Assembly (NCBI RefSeq): GCF_003589595.1
Contig: NW_020653337.1
Span: 4,292,960 to 4,356,959 of the forward strand
Direction of reading: 5' to 3'
Origin: Hyposmocoma kahamanoa
Lineage: Eukaryota; Arthropoda; Insecta; Lepidoptera; Cosmopterigidae
DNA length: 64,000 nt
Shown here: one piece after another, positions 1 through 11,750 of the stretch
Layout: each line of letters starts with the position of its first letter
How positions within the stretch are numbered: position 1 is the stretch's first letter
The notes under the pieces: model-generated
Database searches by the model: none
What the model was told of the DNA's origin: nothing
Seen by the model: only the letters and a program-made list of their open reading frames with translations
Position numbers and translations under genes: made by a program

Positions 1-629
1 ATGGCAAATGTTATCAGCAAAGGTTGAGCAGATGGATTGTTAGTGTATCTGTAGGTATTTTTGCAAGTACATTAATAACTTTGTGGACCATTTGTCGCTA
101 GTACAATAACTTTGCATAGGCCTAATTTTGGTTAGAATAAAATATGAAGATATAAAAAATCCTTTTATGCTAAAACAAAGCCAAGTTGCTGTTTTCTTAA
201 TGCAGGTAAAAACCATTATGACGTGTCCACCTTTCCCATATAAGAAATTGTTTTTGAATATTTAGTTTTTCTCAATAAACTTACACATGTCATTGTACAA
301 ATTTTTATAGACATAAGAAGAACGGGTAACTGCGTCGATAAAGAAGGCAGCGTATTCATAGACCAGTATCCCATGTGTAGACTACCCTAAAACCTATAAA
401 CCCCATATCGTTAAACCGAGCACTCAACTAAATCACCATGCATTACAACGTATGTGGCATTAACGCAATCAATAACTCGTTAACATTAAACCTCCCAAGG
501 CTCTCAAGGAATTAGATGGAACGGCAATGCGGTAAGATGACTAAGGCTATAAACTAGTGATGGGATGTGGACTTAGCGCAAAAATTTTCGATTTGCCGGA
601 AGTCCATCGACATGGTCAAATCCGAGGTT
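1..629. other. No gene seen
   Basis: AT-rich sequence with no long frame, no splice-supported exon and no repeat shared with the rest of the window. Confidence 0.5.
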
Positions 630-920
630 TTTTATGATACAAACTGACGGGACGAACAAGTCGTGCGTCTAATGATAAGCGACACGCCTATCCATAGCAG
701 TTGCAGTGCCAGTCAGAGCTTTAATTCGCAAAGATCTGAGGGGCACTGACAATGCCACCCAGAGACAACAAGTTGACAAGTTCCATGTGCCTGTAATTTC
801 ACTAGCACCATTATCCTTCATAACCAGAACGTAGTAATATTTACATCATTGCTTGGCAGCAGAAATAAGTGAAATGGCAGTAATTCTCTGGGCGAACTCT
901 GTCACAAAAAGCTCTACTGA
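630..920 (-). repeat. Family A interspersed repeat, near full length
   Basis: In antisense it runs from the GACGGGACGAACAAGTCGTG block through GTTGCAGTGCC to AGCTCTACTG. Family A has no recognisable protein. Its sense strand starts near GAGCTCCTTGTG and ends CGTCCCGTCACTTGATGTTA plus an A-rich end, suggesting a retroposon. Confidence 0.85.
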
Positions 921-2689
921 CACGAAAAAAACAAAAAAAAGTTTTTGTGATAAATTATGGTCCTGTTTTATGTAAAAAAAACACATTTAATGCTATTAGT
1001 TTTTCTATGCCAGATCATGTGTATGTGGCCCCTAGTGCTATGGGTAGTTGAAGGTTTCTGGAATTATTCGTTTAGCAAACAATATCATCAGAATATTTTA
1101 CTTAAAAATGATTAACGAATAACCTTGCTTGGTAGGTTTAACCTTTTTATACAAAATTGAAATTGCACTATTTCTGACGATAACTACTAAGTATTGTTGT
1201 TGCTTTTACCCCCTGTCATAACGATTCTGCATCAGGTAATATCAAATTTATCGACAATAACTAAGAACATCTCTACTTAACCCATAAAGGAAACTCCTAT
1301 GGAGCTGTTTTATTGAAAAAGTCTATTGTTACCGATGACTTGAAGTTTCAGGTGGGGACCCGGATAGAGAAGCGTTTAGGGCAAGAAAATGGAAGGAAGG
1401 TAACATAATTGCATTAAGGAAATTGAAGACGGCAGATTTAGCGGTGGAGAAGTTGACTTGTAAAGTCAACTCTATATGAATGAGAGGAAAGTCTATTCTG
1501 GTATTCACTATCTGCAATTCTTGTCATTTAAAATAACCACTAGTTTTAGGAATTTTAAAACACGTACTGTAACGATCGCGATGGTAAAGGGTCAAAGGAT
1601 ACACCGTTGTTTTTATTGTATTAATTAGCGTTTATTGTTGTTTTGTTCAGTGTATGAGTGGACGTTTGGGAACCGTAACAGGTTCGTAACAATGTAGAAA
1701 CAGCAGGTTTTGTACGTTACTAAAACGGCGTATCTCGAGTAGCAGGTTTTCAGGTGTAGCTGCGTTTACGTGCTAGCAGAACATCTATCCTATAATATAT
1801 TAAATTAAGTCAGTCAGATTCTCTAAAACTAACATTCTCTATTCAGAAGCGTTCGGCGAGCTTCGGTTTCAATATGCGTGAGGCGGTCTGTTTTGTCACT
1901 TGTTATTATATTGGTTGCACGCGTCTCGTTATCGCCATGTAGCAGGAGTTGCAATTTTTGAAAGTCTACTCTATTAACATAGATTTTATAGTCTCTTGCA
2001 TTGATACTGTAAATTATCCGTAAATATAATATTAAGTATCTTAAGTGAATAATATAACGCCAGCATGTTGGTTTTATTTGTACTAATTAATAATCTCAAA
2101 ATATTTTCAGAATAACTGAAATTGTTTACACATTTATAGCTCCCGTTGTACAGTTCCCCATAACGAGGCCGGTAGCAATATTACAAGTAGAGCTGCCATT
2201 GAGAATAACTTGTTTCAGAATCCGCTATCGTTCCGCTGTATGTTAGCCCCATCTCTACTTTCGTGACACGAAAACAACCTTTAGGGAAGCTTGTAGGTGA
2301 CTGGCTATAGTAGAAGGAAGACAACACACTCTTTCGTTTAAAGGATATTAAGCAGTTGGCCATGAGCACCCCATCGACCAAAAGGGCAAACGGAAGGCCC
2401 TTAACCAGTATTAAAAGGTAAGTAGCAACCTCGAGGGCTCTCGGCTTAAGAAAGTTAATATTAGAAGGGTTTTACGAGAGAATTGACCCTGAATGTTCAG
2501 ATACCGTAGGTGAAAATCTTGGCACCGCGATATAGATTCGAGGCTTTTCGAGTCAACGCCATCTACCGGCATTTACGGTACCAAATTTTTTTTCTACACT
2601 ATCTTGTGTAGACAGTAAAAATAATTTTGATAAAAGTATTATCAATGGTTGTGTCATCGTGTCATGCTTCAAAACCTAGTACACTATAT
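921..2689. other. No gene supported (weak exon candidate at 1352)
   Basis: Apart from the weak exon candidate at 1352 and a 66-codon minus frame at 2181-2381 in a base-balanced stretch, nothing is recognisable. The RPUSD2-like catalytic exons were looked for here and not found. Confidence 0.45.
1352..1479 (+). other. Possible terminal exon of unknown gene
   Basis: TTTCAG at 1346-1351 is followed by a frame of 41 codons to a TGA at 1477-1479, including REAFRARKWKEGNIIALRKL. Codon content looks protein-like but the frame is short and no family is recognised. Confidence 0.2.
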
Positions 2690-2825
2690 TTCAGGCACAT
2701 GCATGTTGACTTATGTCTCAGGTTGATGGGCGCAATGGCAGTGCCTCTCCGATCTTTGCGAGTGGTACTGCAACTGTTATGGACAGGCGTGTCGCTTACC
2801 ACCAGGGGCACAACTTCAACAATCA
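2690..2825 (+). repeat. Family A, 3' half
   Basis: It spans GGCACATG...CTCAGGTTGATGGGCGCA...GGACAGGCGTGTCGCTTACC. Open frames here (2627-2961) are by-products of this repeat. Confidence 0.8.
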
Positions 2826-3574
2826 GATCAATGTCAAAAATGACAAGCTGCTTGTCAAATTAAGATTTAAAGCAATTAGAGGGAACAATTACAAAGATTT
2901 TCCAGGAACATGTTATGTGAGATATATATCTGATAGTAGGTTTGTAAAGTCCCAAAATTGAAATGAAGAAATTATTGGAGTTTCCATAATCCAATAAGAC
3001 GACAGGATTAGGATTTCTCTACACCCCGTACCAGAACCCCTCTGCGCTCCGGAAATAAGTCGGAAGATTATTATGAAAGATGTGATTGAAAAAAAAATGT
3101 AACTTCGTTGCTCTTCAACATTTGATGGAATTCACTAAATTGTCTAGGCCAAAATATTGGTAATTTAATTTGCGGTGTTTTGGAGTGAATGCGGCACGTA
3201 AATTTTGGTATAAATATAATCTTATGAGTTTGAAAGGGCGCGTAGTATTTGAGAAGTTGACATGTACTTCTGATTTTTAACCGACCTTTTTTGTGTCTGT
3301 ATTTTTTAATTACTTGTTACATTTAAAGTAAAACATTCACTAAATTTTTCCGTATACCGCTTATTCATCGTACAAATACATTTCTATGTGTAGTGTGCGC
3401 TATGTGTGTGTTCGTACTGCTGCGTGTTGGCATTCCTCCTAGTGTACGTGAGAGTCGTTAATAAAGGGTGTCACTAAACCTTGATCCTTGTAAGTACATC
3501 CCACACACTGAACACGAGTCTATTCTAATAAATGGTCGTGAAAAATATTTTAATATTTTCGTTGATTGTTTTTT

Positions 3575-3730
3575 TTTTGGTAAGGGCCTCAGTAGTGGTC
3601 CTATTCAAATTTGAAGACAATATTCGACCTCCCGACCCTTAGGTGCCGAATTAGGGGGCTGAATCCGGTTTATTGGATATCACCCATTTTCCGTTAATCA
3701 ATTTCATAGACAACTTTTATAAAAAGTATT
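3575..3730 (-). repeat. Family C relic
   Basis: GTAGTGGTCCTATTCAAATT, CCTCCCGACCCTTAGG and the GGGCTGAATCCGG block match family C in antisense. Heavily diverged. Confidence 0.55.
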
Positions 3731-4261
3731 AATTATAATTTCTAAATTACGTATAGGGTCAAGAGCACGTCCAACTTGACACTTAAGATTTAATCCAACT
3801 CTCTGCCGCTTACGATAAGAACGGTCCAAAGTTCAAATTGTCGAGCTTGATGTGCTTTTGACTGTACCTACAAGTGTGAATGTTTAGTAAATTGTCTCTC
3901 GCTAACAACGAAGGAAATGAAGCAGCCAAACCGACACTGGAATCTTGTCAAAGAAGGTACACAACCCGCTAAAGCTTACAGGAGACGTGCTTAGCGTTAA
4001 CACGTATAATTTGTAGTGATATATTTTTAATAAGCACCTGCCCCCGTAGTATGCCGCCTCGATAAAGCTATTATAGCCACATTTAGCTCTCAAATTCAAG
4101 TGATAAACTGGCATTTTAAAGTTTTATCGCAATAGCTAAATGGCGAGCACCGTGACGTCACATTTTATGACATCGCGAGCACCGCGACCAATGACTGCAA
4201 ATGATGAAACACAGTGCCAAACATGACTGCAAGGTCACAGCTGATTTTATACCATATATAA

Positions 4262-4386
4262 ACAAATTTAATCTTTTAACGAATTCATTTTGAGTAACTT
4301 TTAATAACGTGTTGTGAGGAATTGTATTACAAATCGTATTCTGAACCTCAGCCTTCAAAATGAATTTGTTAAAAGATTAAATTTGT
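4262..4386. repeat. 31-bp near-perfect inverted repeat
   Basis: The arms 4262-4292 and 4356-4386 share ACAAATTTAATCTTTTAAC and differ at one position, with a 63-bp loop. Only a small foldback; no target duplication is obvious. Confidence 0.7.
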
Positions 4387-4589
4387 GTATCCAAGAAAAT
4401 GGAGCTCATTTGGAGCAACTAATTAGTTAGATTACCATTTTTTTCGTTTTATTAAAATACGTTAAGGTTTCATGGTTTTTTTTTTCATTTAATTAACCAA
4501 TTTTATGAGAGAGATTTTATTCTTATAATTAACGCTATCGATCGATGCAATAAAAGTGCAGGATGCATTTTTTTTTTCAAGATTAAAGC

Positions 4590-4622
4590 GGGTTCGATTC
4601 CCGCGTGTTGCTAGAAATTTTC
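4590..4622 (+). repeat. tRNA-like T-arm scrap
   Basis: GCGGGTTCGATTCCCGC forms a perfect T-stem and loop, but no matching 5' half is present. A remnant of a tRNA-derived element, not a tRNA gene. Confidence 0.45.
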
Positions 4623-5677
4623 GAAAATCTATGAGTGCAGTTTTATTTCTTTTAAAAAATAAAGGAATGTTTCCTTTAAGTAAAAATTTCTATCTCCAGT
4701 ATTTAGAGTACTTTCCCTCCAGGTGGTATTACAAATTTCCACCCTATATATACATAAATTCATATAATATAAATTTTTACTGGAAAAAGGTGAGGAGAAC
4801 ATTTTTAATATAGTTCAATGCGTGACAGTAACTCGAAATACGTAAATAATAACTAATATAATGTAAAATATGTACAAACAGAAACTACAAACCCAACCAT
4901 TTTTTGTTTTATCGATTTCGCGGCGATGATTAAACGACTAAAATAGCTATATACACAATGTCATATAGTTGTCCTTGTTCTTCAAAATGTATAACAATGG
5001 TTCATCACCCAATAAGCAAGCTTAGCTTATAAAACATACTAAATATACTAAATGCTAAAGAATATACTACACTAGTGAGTAATACTCGACCACAAGTAAA
5101 GCTACAAGTACTGCTCGTTCATATATCGCACATTTTAACGCTGTATAAATGACGTAATGTACAATTTCCGACAAAGAATCTGACAGCTTCTACTTCCCCG
5201 TGGCCCAGGGCACTATAAACGTCAGAGTAGCGACATCAACCGTGACTGCAATACCCATAGGATAAAACCGATCAGATTAAAATTAAATGGTGGAAGGGTT
5301 GTCGGGCGTTTCGATGTCGTTATAGAATCCAGTCAAAGTCGTTTATGGTACTTTTATGCGGTATATTTCAAGATGTCAGATAAAGTACCCTCTTTGTCAG
5401 AAAGACGAGAGGGACAGATGAAGTACCGGATGTAACACGAAATCAGCTACATTCCATGTGCCCATACCCAAAAGGACGTGTCCCATATTAGCCTACTGAC
5501 ATCCTTGGTCTTCCATAATTAAAATTCAGTCGACGTGGCCACAATTCGAAACAGAATTTTAACGTCATGATTTAGTATTTACGTAAACTTGGTCAACGCC
5601 TTCTAACGTGGTTCGAGGGGACTATAAAATGTGCTGTTATGGCAGTGTATTAATTAATAAAATTAAATAATGCTTCG

Positions 5678-5703
5678 GCATGCCTAAGTACGCTTAGGCA
5701 TGC
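5678..5703 (+). repeat. Perfect 11-bp hairpin with TACG loop
   Basis: GCATGCCTAAG and its exact reverse complement are separated by the four bases TACG. Further GCATGC/GGATGCC words follow within 50 bp. Role unknown. Confidence 0.6.
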
Positions 5704-6029
5704 TTAAGGATGCCACGTCGTACCTAGCTTGCTAGGGATGCCAAAGGATTCCCTACCGAGCCATCCCGTCAGGCCTTATTTAGGCCCTGCTTTTTGTGCG
5801 GTAGCATTGCTCGGTAACAACGTTGTGGCGCGCAATTTAAAGGGTGCAAAGCGAGCCATAATTGTTTTGAGAAAGAATCGGAGAATATTAGATTAGCATT
5901 CGATATTATGAGCGTTATTTCTTGCTATGGTAGGCAGTGCCTATTTGCCTACATGAGGTGCACGACACTGGACTAACATACGGTGGTAACAAATATACGA
6001 CACCCCTCAAAACCGGAATGAATAAATAA

Positions 6030-6325
6030 CATTTTTCTACTCCTGAACTGTAGTCTGTTAACTATAATTTTATAAACCATTTCAGTAAGGCACTCTTTTT
6101 AGTTCTGAATCAAAATTCTATTGTCTATGCTACTCACTATTGAATTGAAAAATTTCAAACGCCGTATTTTTGCTAATTAAAATATAAAAAATAACGCTAC
6201 TCAAACGCTCTACTGCCTCGTGATTGGTTAAATTGGCCTAAAAGTCTTGCAACCTGGCCATAAAAGAAACCTTTATAAATTTGGTTAAAATATAAAAGCG
6301 GCACTTGGTCACTTCCATTCTATAT
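6030..6325 (+). repeat. Family S, plus-strand copy
   Basis: AATCAAAATTCTATTGTCTA, ACGCTACTCAAACGCTCTAC and TGCCTCGTGATTGGTTAAA are shared with 50.5-50.9 kb in the opposite orientation. Confidence 0.65.
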
Positions 6326-6453
6326 CTTTTGTTTGGCTTTCGTTTGAATATTTTGTTATGGATTGTTAATATAATATACTTTAAATATTGGTTGTGTTTA
6401 TTATATATATTTATTTACTCGTAGAAATAGTATTGTACGCAATCATTACGTAA

Positions 6454-6960
6454 CATCAAGTAACCAGAAATAGAGACGAAATGTCATTTAATTTGTTAGA
6501 AAACTATTCTGCCATACTCTTAAGGTGACAACTGCGCTCCGACTGGCCAGCACGAATTCGAAACAATTGACGAGTGTCGTCAATTGTTTCACTTCACAAC
6601 GACCACTTTAACTTGATCTTTACTATAATGAACAACAATTGAAAAATGACATTTAATTACCGATGAAATGTGATTCCATTTGTTTTGTAATTAGATGTTT
6701 TGCTGTTTTTCTCATAACATCAAATGGAACAGCCCCCATTGTTAGAGGTATTATCTTTATTACAATAAATACAGAATATTTTTGGAATATACGAAGACAT
6801 AGACAAAGGTCAGTTGTTGGCGCTGTACTATTTCAGCTTTCTAATTTGTGATTTCAGTGGAAACGAGCGTTGCTATTTAAAAGTGATATAAGGCCCATTT
6901 GCCTGATAAGTTGCCAGTGATGGCCCTTATTTCGTCTCTATTTCTGTTATATACTCGATG
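6454..6960 (+). mobile_element. Family B transposon, copy 1 (8-bp target duplication)
   Basis: The ends are inverted repeats: CATCAAGTAACCAGAAATAG on the left and the complement of CATCGAGTATATAACAG on the right. The element is flanked by TTACGTAA and TTACATAA, an 8-bp target duplication with one change. Inside, near the left end, lies a foldback of the sequence CAATTGACG. A short reading frame (6663-6851) containing NGTAPIVRGIIFITIN recurs in the other copies. There is no complete transposase, so it is non-autonomous. CA...TG ends with 8-bp duplications fit the P or hAT superfamilies. Confidence 0.85.
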
Positions 6961-7101
6961 TTACATAATTAGGTCCAAACTCGTATTCGGCTTTGAGAGC
7001 CCTCATTATGCAGCGATTGCATACAATACTGTTAATTATCGGTATTTGTCTAACAAAAAAGATCCATTCCTAAAAAAGTTATATAGGGAATCTAAGAGTT
7101 G

Positions 7102-7448
7102 AAACACAAAAGTGCGATGCAACGTCGCATCGCAGAAATCTACGAGCTCGCACGACGCGTCGCAAGAATTTGCGAATTGCTTCACATCGCGCATTCCTGC
7201 GATGTTAATCTTCTTTGTGTTGTTTTCGTATACTAGCTTATCAATAACAGCAGTGCAACACTCTTTTAAGGATCCCTGTCGCTGCCTAGTTTAAAAAATA
7301 CGTTTAGTGCCGTTGACGATCGTCGAAGGAATAATCACCCGAACCGTGGCAGTAAGACGCTTTGCCGTACGAAATCGCATCGCATAAATTCGCGTCGCAG
7401 ATTTCTGCAATGCGAATTCGCATCGCCCCGATTCGCAGTTTTGTATTT
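7102..7448. mobile_element. Foldback element rich in GCGATGCG motifs
   Basis: The outer ends AAACACAAAAGTGCGATGC and the inverse of AAATACAAAACTGCGAATC pair imperfectly. Further in, TCGCATCGCAGAAATCT pairs with a partner near 7388-7415. CGCATCGC/GCGATGCG recurs many times. No target duplication was found. It ends about 50 bp from the donor of the 7501-7588 exon. Confidence 0.55.
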
Positions 7449-7500
7449 CCACCCTTACCCACAATACGTATTTAATCCCTTTCTTATTGTTAGAACTTAC

Positions 7501-7588
7501 CATTCTCAATATAATACGAAGTTTCGTTATATCTGTCGTCTGTGAAACCAGGCCTCTTCGCCTTCAGCGCCTTTGTTTCTAACTTCGC
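7501..7588 (-). CDS. Internal coding exon of an RPUSD2-like RNA pseudouridine synthase
   Basis: On the minus strand a pyrimidine-rich acceptor ending in TTACAG precedes 88 bases that are open in phase 0 and end at the donor ATG|GTAAGT. The 29 codons run from AKLETKALKAK to the segment RPGFTDDRYNETSYYIENG, whose last Gly is completed by the next exon (phase 1). From knowledge of the family, an R-P-G-F-x5-N/D-E-T-x-Y-Y-F/I-E-N-G stretch lies just before the catalytic domain of RPUSD2/RluA-type enzymes, which isomerise uridine to pseudouridine in RNA. The basic, Lys-rich start fits the N-terminal extension of these proteins. The catalytic Asp region is not in the window, because transcription runs leftwards past base 1. 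The exon joins in frame to the one at 31979-32065. A GC-rich foldback element ends about 50 bp from its donor. Family assignment rests on recall of the motif, not on a search. Confidence 0.8.
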
Positions 7589-7841
7589 CTGTAACAAACA
7601 AAAAACATTGTTTTTATCATTTTTATATATTTTATCGTTTGTTTCTTTGTGATTAGACAGGTTATAAAGGCGTTACAAGAATGGATTTGGAACCTCTGAG
7701 ATCCGCTTTGCGGCAAAAAGTTTTCTTCTTTTTTTTTGTAAATACACGGCGTGTAATTAGTTACAAAAGAACGTATTTATATTTATTGAATATCTTGACG
7801 ATATTAATTTTTATTTATTGTTGAAATAAACTCTACTACTT

Positions 7842-8010
7842 TGTTATAATTATTAATACAAAGATCGAACACAAAGAAAAATTCCTTGAGTCTGACAGGA
7901 CGGCGATAAAACCTGAAAAAAAAAACCAATAAATCTGTAACAAACGGGTAGACAAATCCGTAAGGTCTGTTGACTCGATCTGTAGCTCAGTTGGTAAAGT
8001 GGTAGCCCTG
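7842..8010 (-). repeat. SINE E relic
   Basis: TTGTTATAATTATTAATACAAAG, AAAAATTCCTTGAG are the E tail in antisense. A tRNA-like TCTGTAGCTCAGTTGGTAAA at 7979 is in the opposite orientation. Confidence 0.45.
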
Positions 8011-8139
8011 GTTTGGCACATATGTGTAGATGTATCCGTCGAAAGGAATCATATGAGCCTAAGTACACGGCTTAAGAGTTTCTCTCACCTATTTGCCATT
8101 TCCATCATTAGAACGGCTTCTCATTGAAATTATACCAAT

Positions 8140-8590
8140 ATGCAAAATTTTTTAACAAAATCGGTTAACGGAAAGCAGGTGAAATTCAATCCGGAATCAT
8201 CCCCTAATTTTCCATCCTTTAGCGATTATCACACTGCCCCGTACGACGCAGCGGAGTGCGCGAGACGACAGATCATGCGCCCCGCACTCCCGCGCGGAGA
8301 CGCGTTGTCAGTGTGTTGTGCGGCGTCGTGTTTTCTAAACAAATTGAGATACTTCGGTACCGCGTTATAAAACGCAGCTACGCACACCGTTGCGTGCGCG
8401 GAGCAGTGAGATAATCGCCATAGAGGTAAAATATTTTCTTCAAATTCAAATAGGATCACACCTTTCGCAACAAAATCATCGAAATCGGGAAAATCAGTAA
8501 TAAGTATACACATAAAAAAAATGGTTATGAGAATTTCCTCCTTTTTTGAAGGCGGTTACGAAATCTCAATCACATCTCACGAAAAGCATA
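8140..8590 (+). repeat. Family C relic, split by the GC-rich foldback MITE
   Basis: The left part has AAATCGGTTAACGGAAAG and the CCGGAATCATCCCCTAATTT block. The right part has GTTATGAGAATTTCCTCC and GAAGGCGGTTACGA. The 8222-8418 MITE lies between. Confidence 0.6.
8222..8418. mobile_element. GC-rich foldback MITE splitting a family C relic
   Basis: The ends GCGATTATCACACTGCCCCG and inverted GCGATTATCTCACTGCTCCG bound a GC-rich block in AT-rich surroundings. The halves of a family C copy lie on either side: the CCGGAATCATCCCCTAATTT block to the left, and AAATATTTTCTTCAAATT to the right. The junctions show only a 3-4 bp repeat ((T)TAG/(A)TAG), so the superfamily is open. Confidence 0.7.
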
Positions 8591-9107
8591 AAATATCACG
8601 AAGGAAGACAACAAAATTTAAATAAAAAAAAGAGTAACTTAAAAATAGTAAAATGTAAACAATTTATTGTAACTCGTCGAGGGAGGCGAAAATGCGAAAT
8701 ATTGCTTTTAACACAATAGGTTGACAGAATATTCGGTGAAATTGTGAATTACATGGTGTTACCACACAATTTCGATGTTTTTTTCCGATGCTAAAACGTT
8801 TCAGCGAAATAAAAATAACCTAATATAAGCGATGTCTAAATTAAAGATATATAGTTCCGGACCTCATCCCATTGTCAATAAGAATGTATTTAAACTCCCA
8901 GAATATTTAAAATCCGAATCAAAACGTAAACAAATTCACCAATGCATTGAAAAAACTATGAATTTTTAAAACTTATTACGATGTGGACTTTAATTTCTGT
9001 TTAATGTACATTATAATATTTTGCAAAGCAATATCTATGATTAATGATGAAGTACAACCTGACGAAACCTGTACACCAAAATGATTCACACTCATAGAAA
9101 ATGTCTG

Positions 9108-9172
9108 AAGAGTTGGGCTAGCACGACGGACATTGGCCTAAAACCCTCTTCAGAGGGCCCCGTCTCAACAGG
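9108..9172 (+). repeat. SINE J body scrap
   Basis: GGGCTAGCACGACGGACATT and CCTAAAACCCTCTTCAGAGG resemble the middle of the SINE J body. Confidence 0.45.
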
Positions 9173-11078
9173 TTCGTTCTATCACTTGGTATTATCATGA
9201 AGATTATCAAGAAGATTATCAGGAAGACTGCTTTACAACATTTATTATAATTTATTTTAGTTTTGGTTACATTTACATTTATCATTTACAATATTTTTTG
9301 TATATTGGTTAAGCTTATCATCTTTGTTAACTTTTAAAATTAGTTTAATTAGTTTTGTACCTTAGAGAATTATTAAATAAAAGCGAGTTTTTTAATACAA
9401 CTAAAAGATAACGGAAGAGCGGACTTCCTGTCACAGGTGGATGACACCTACTAGGAAGTCCCAACGTTGTGTAAAAACAACTTAAAAAGCAGAAACAAAA
9501 CTCTTAAACTTATAAACTTTTTCTTTTTCATTTTCATGTTTCACCGCTAATCGCAGTACAAGAAAGCAAAGTCGGGTATTAGTACCAATTAGTACACCAG
9601 ATGTCATGACGAGTGTACACTAGTTATTTTTATGTAAATTTCTAGTGATAACAAACAAAGAAACTAGATGGCGCTTATTGCATATATTTTTATGGATACT
9701 ACCAATAGTCTTTTATTTTGTTTAGGATTAGCGCCACCTACCCATGTTAGCAAGTGTTAAATTTTAAATAATTTTCTTGCATATTTGTATTTTTATTGTA
9801 TTCAGAAAAAAAATTTGGGTCATGATCAAAATTTGAATAATATTTTATATGAAAGAGGAATTAATTTGATATCGCCTGCCATTTACATAATATAAACTAC
9901 AAGACGGGATTTTGACCTTTTACAGAGTTAGAATCTGCAGTATGGAGATTAGCAGTCCTGTTGGTTTATTGGTCCAATAAAATGTTAAAATATTACAAAT
10001 AAAAGTAGTTTATACTCGTCTTTAGACTCGTTGCGCATATGTATTTCTTAGATACTGCTACCTTCTTATCAATCTAATAGTGTTTTGTTTTTGCCATCGA
10101 GTATGCCATAAGGAATTCACCATTCCTTGCCACACAATAGCCTCCAATATGGACACACCACAAAAAGTTGTGTCAGCGGGGACGTGCCGAGGCACGAAAT
10201 GAGAAAAGTTTTTTAAAAGCGAAACAATCTACAAGCTTTTTATTCGTTTTCCATTCTGTATTACATACTTATTCTATATCTTGCTTGTCAAAGAATATAA
10301 ATTATTCTAGTTTGATAAAAAAATAATCTAAATAACAAAATCAAAACCGTTTGTTGCGGGGACCGCCCCTCGCGTCCTGCAATTCGCGCACTCTGAAATA
10401 ATATGAATAAAATAAAAAAAACATGCGGAGAAAATTTGACACAAATTAAACGTTAACAAGCGCCAGATGGCGATTGGCAATTTTCAAATTTTGGGATAAA
10501 TGTGAATTTATAACTAGGTTTGTACTCGGACTTCAGTTAAAAATCAAAATTTAGCAGTTTCCTAACTTAATTTCGATACTTAAGTTCGATATTTCATTCT
10601 TATATAATTCGTTTTAGACTTTTATTTAGCCTATTTTCGGGATTTTATATGATCGGGCAAAGTACATCCCGTCGTGTAAATCGTGTAAGCTCAGTGCAAA
10701 AAACAACTGCAGTTTCCATATCAGAGTTAAAAATAAACATCTCTCTTAATGGAATAACAATCGCCGGCAACTGAGCCTTCACCGCATGCGACCGGAATCA
10801 GAATTATGAAAAACAATTCATCATTTTCACGAAATGACGCTGGACGGTAGTCTGCAGACAGGGGTAGATCTAGTTAAATTGACAAATTATACTTTAAATG
10901 TTATGGGTTAATAAATACAAATTTTAACCTAATGCGAGTGGTGAGAATAAGATATGGGGACGATGCTTGAAATTTGGATCAATCCTAAAAATGATCAAGT
11001 CAATCAAGGTCAGGTCAAAAGCTATCAGAATAAACGGGCTAGTATGAAGATTGATGTGAGCGGAGGAATAGTTTTTTA
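9173..11078. other. No gene seen
   Basis: AT-rich intronic sequence. A small GC-rich patch near 10360 and an inverted GGACTTCCTG/CTAGGAAGTCC pair near 9425 are the only local structures noticed. Confidence 0.45.
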
Positions 11079-11340
11079 GTAGTAGTAAAGCTCCTTGTGT
11101 AAGAGTTCGTCCAGAGTGGTACTGCCACCTTACCTATTTCTGCTGCCAAGCACTAACGCATTACTGCGTTCCGGTTTGGAAGGGTAAAGGTGCTGGTAAT
11201 ATTACAAGCACATGGGACTTGTCAACTTATGGCTCAGGGTGACGGGTACAGTAGGCAGCGCAACTGTTATGGATAGGCGTGTCGCTTTCCACCAGGCTCA
11301 CAACTTGCTCGTCCCGTCACTTTATATTATAAAAAACAAA
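11079..11340 (+). repeat. Family A, near full length
   Basis: It begins with the AGCTCCTTGTG block and ends CTCGTCCCGTCAC before an A-rich end. A family C copy in the same orientation starts almost at once after it (11351). Confidence 0.85.
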
Positions 11341-11350
11341 CACAGGTACA

Positions 11351-11750
11351 ATAATCTCAGTACAGAGTACTAAAAAAACCGACCTCAAAAATACGTGGAA
11401 TAGATGTATATTTGCCTAGTTTTATTGAAATCGGTTACCGGAAAGTGTGCAAACCCGGATTCATCCTCTAGTTCGCCACTATACGGGACTTGATACAGGA
11501 GATAATAAAAATCGGTTCTTACTACTCAAAGTATATAGAGAGAAAAACGCCTTGAATTGGAGAATAGCAAAATCAACCATTAAAATAATTGCTCCCTACA
11601 ATAAAATTTAGGCGCTATTTATAAAAATGAATTTTCATGCGTGAACAGCCACACTTAGAGGTGGATGATTTTCTTCAAAATTAAATGGGACCACTATGGA
11701 GGTACCCTCTTTCTAACAAAAAAAAAGAATCATGAAACCTACCTTAATAA
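11351..11750 (+). repeat. Family C, most of the unit
   Basis: It runs from AATCTCAGTACAGAGTAC through GAAATCGGTTACCGGAAAG and GCCTTGAATTGGAGAATAGC to GGACCACTATGGAGG. No protein is recognisable. Confidence 0.8.

Larger units (their letters stand above)
4400..6029. other. No gene seen
   Basis: Contains only the T-arm scrap at 4590 and the small hairpin at 5678. The 85-codon frame at 4556-4813 is AT-rich and unconvincing. Confidence 0.45.

Noticed and set aside
4590..4622. tRNA gene ending at 4.62 kb
   Set aside because: Only the T-arm is present; no matching acceptor or anticodon arms could be found upstream.
6663..6851. Host coding exon in family B
   Set aside because: The frame recurs at four mobile element copies, so it belongs to the transposon.
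7100..7450. CRISPR-like array of GCGATGCG words
   Set aside because: Spacing is irregular, the words occur in both orientations and the context is eukaryotic; it is a foldback element.
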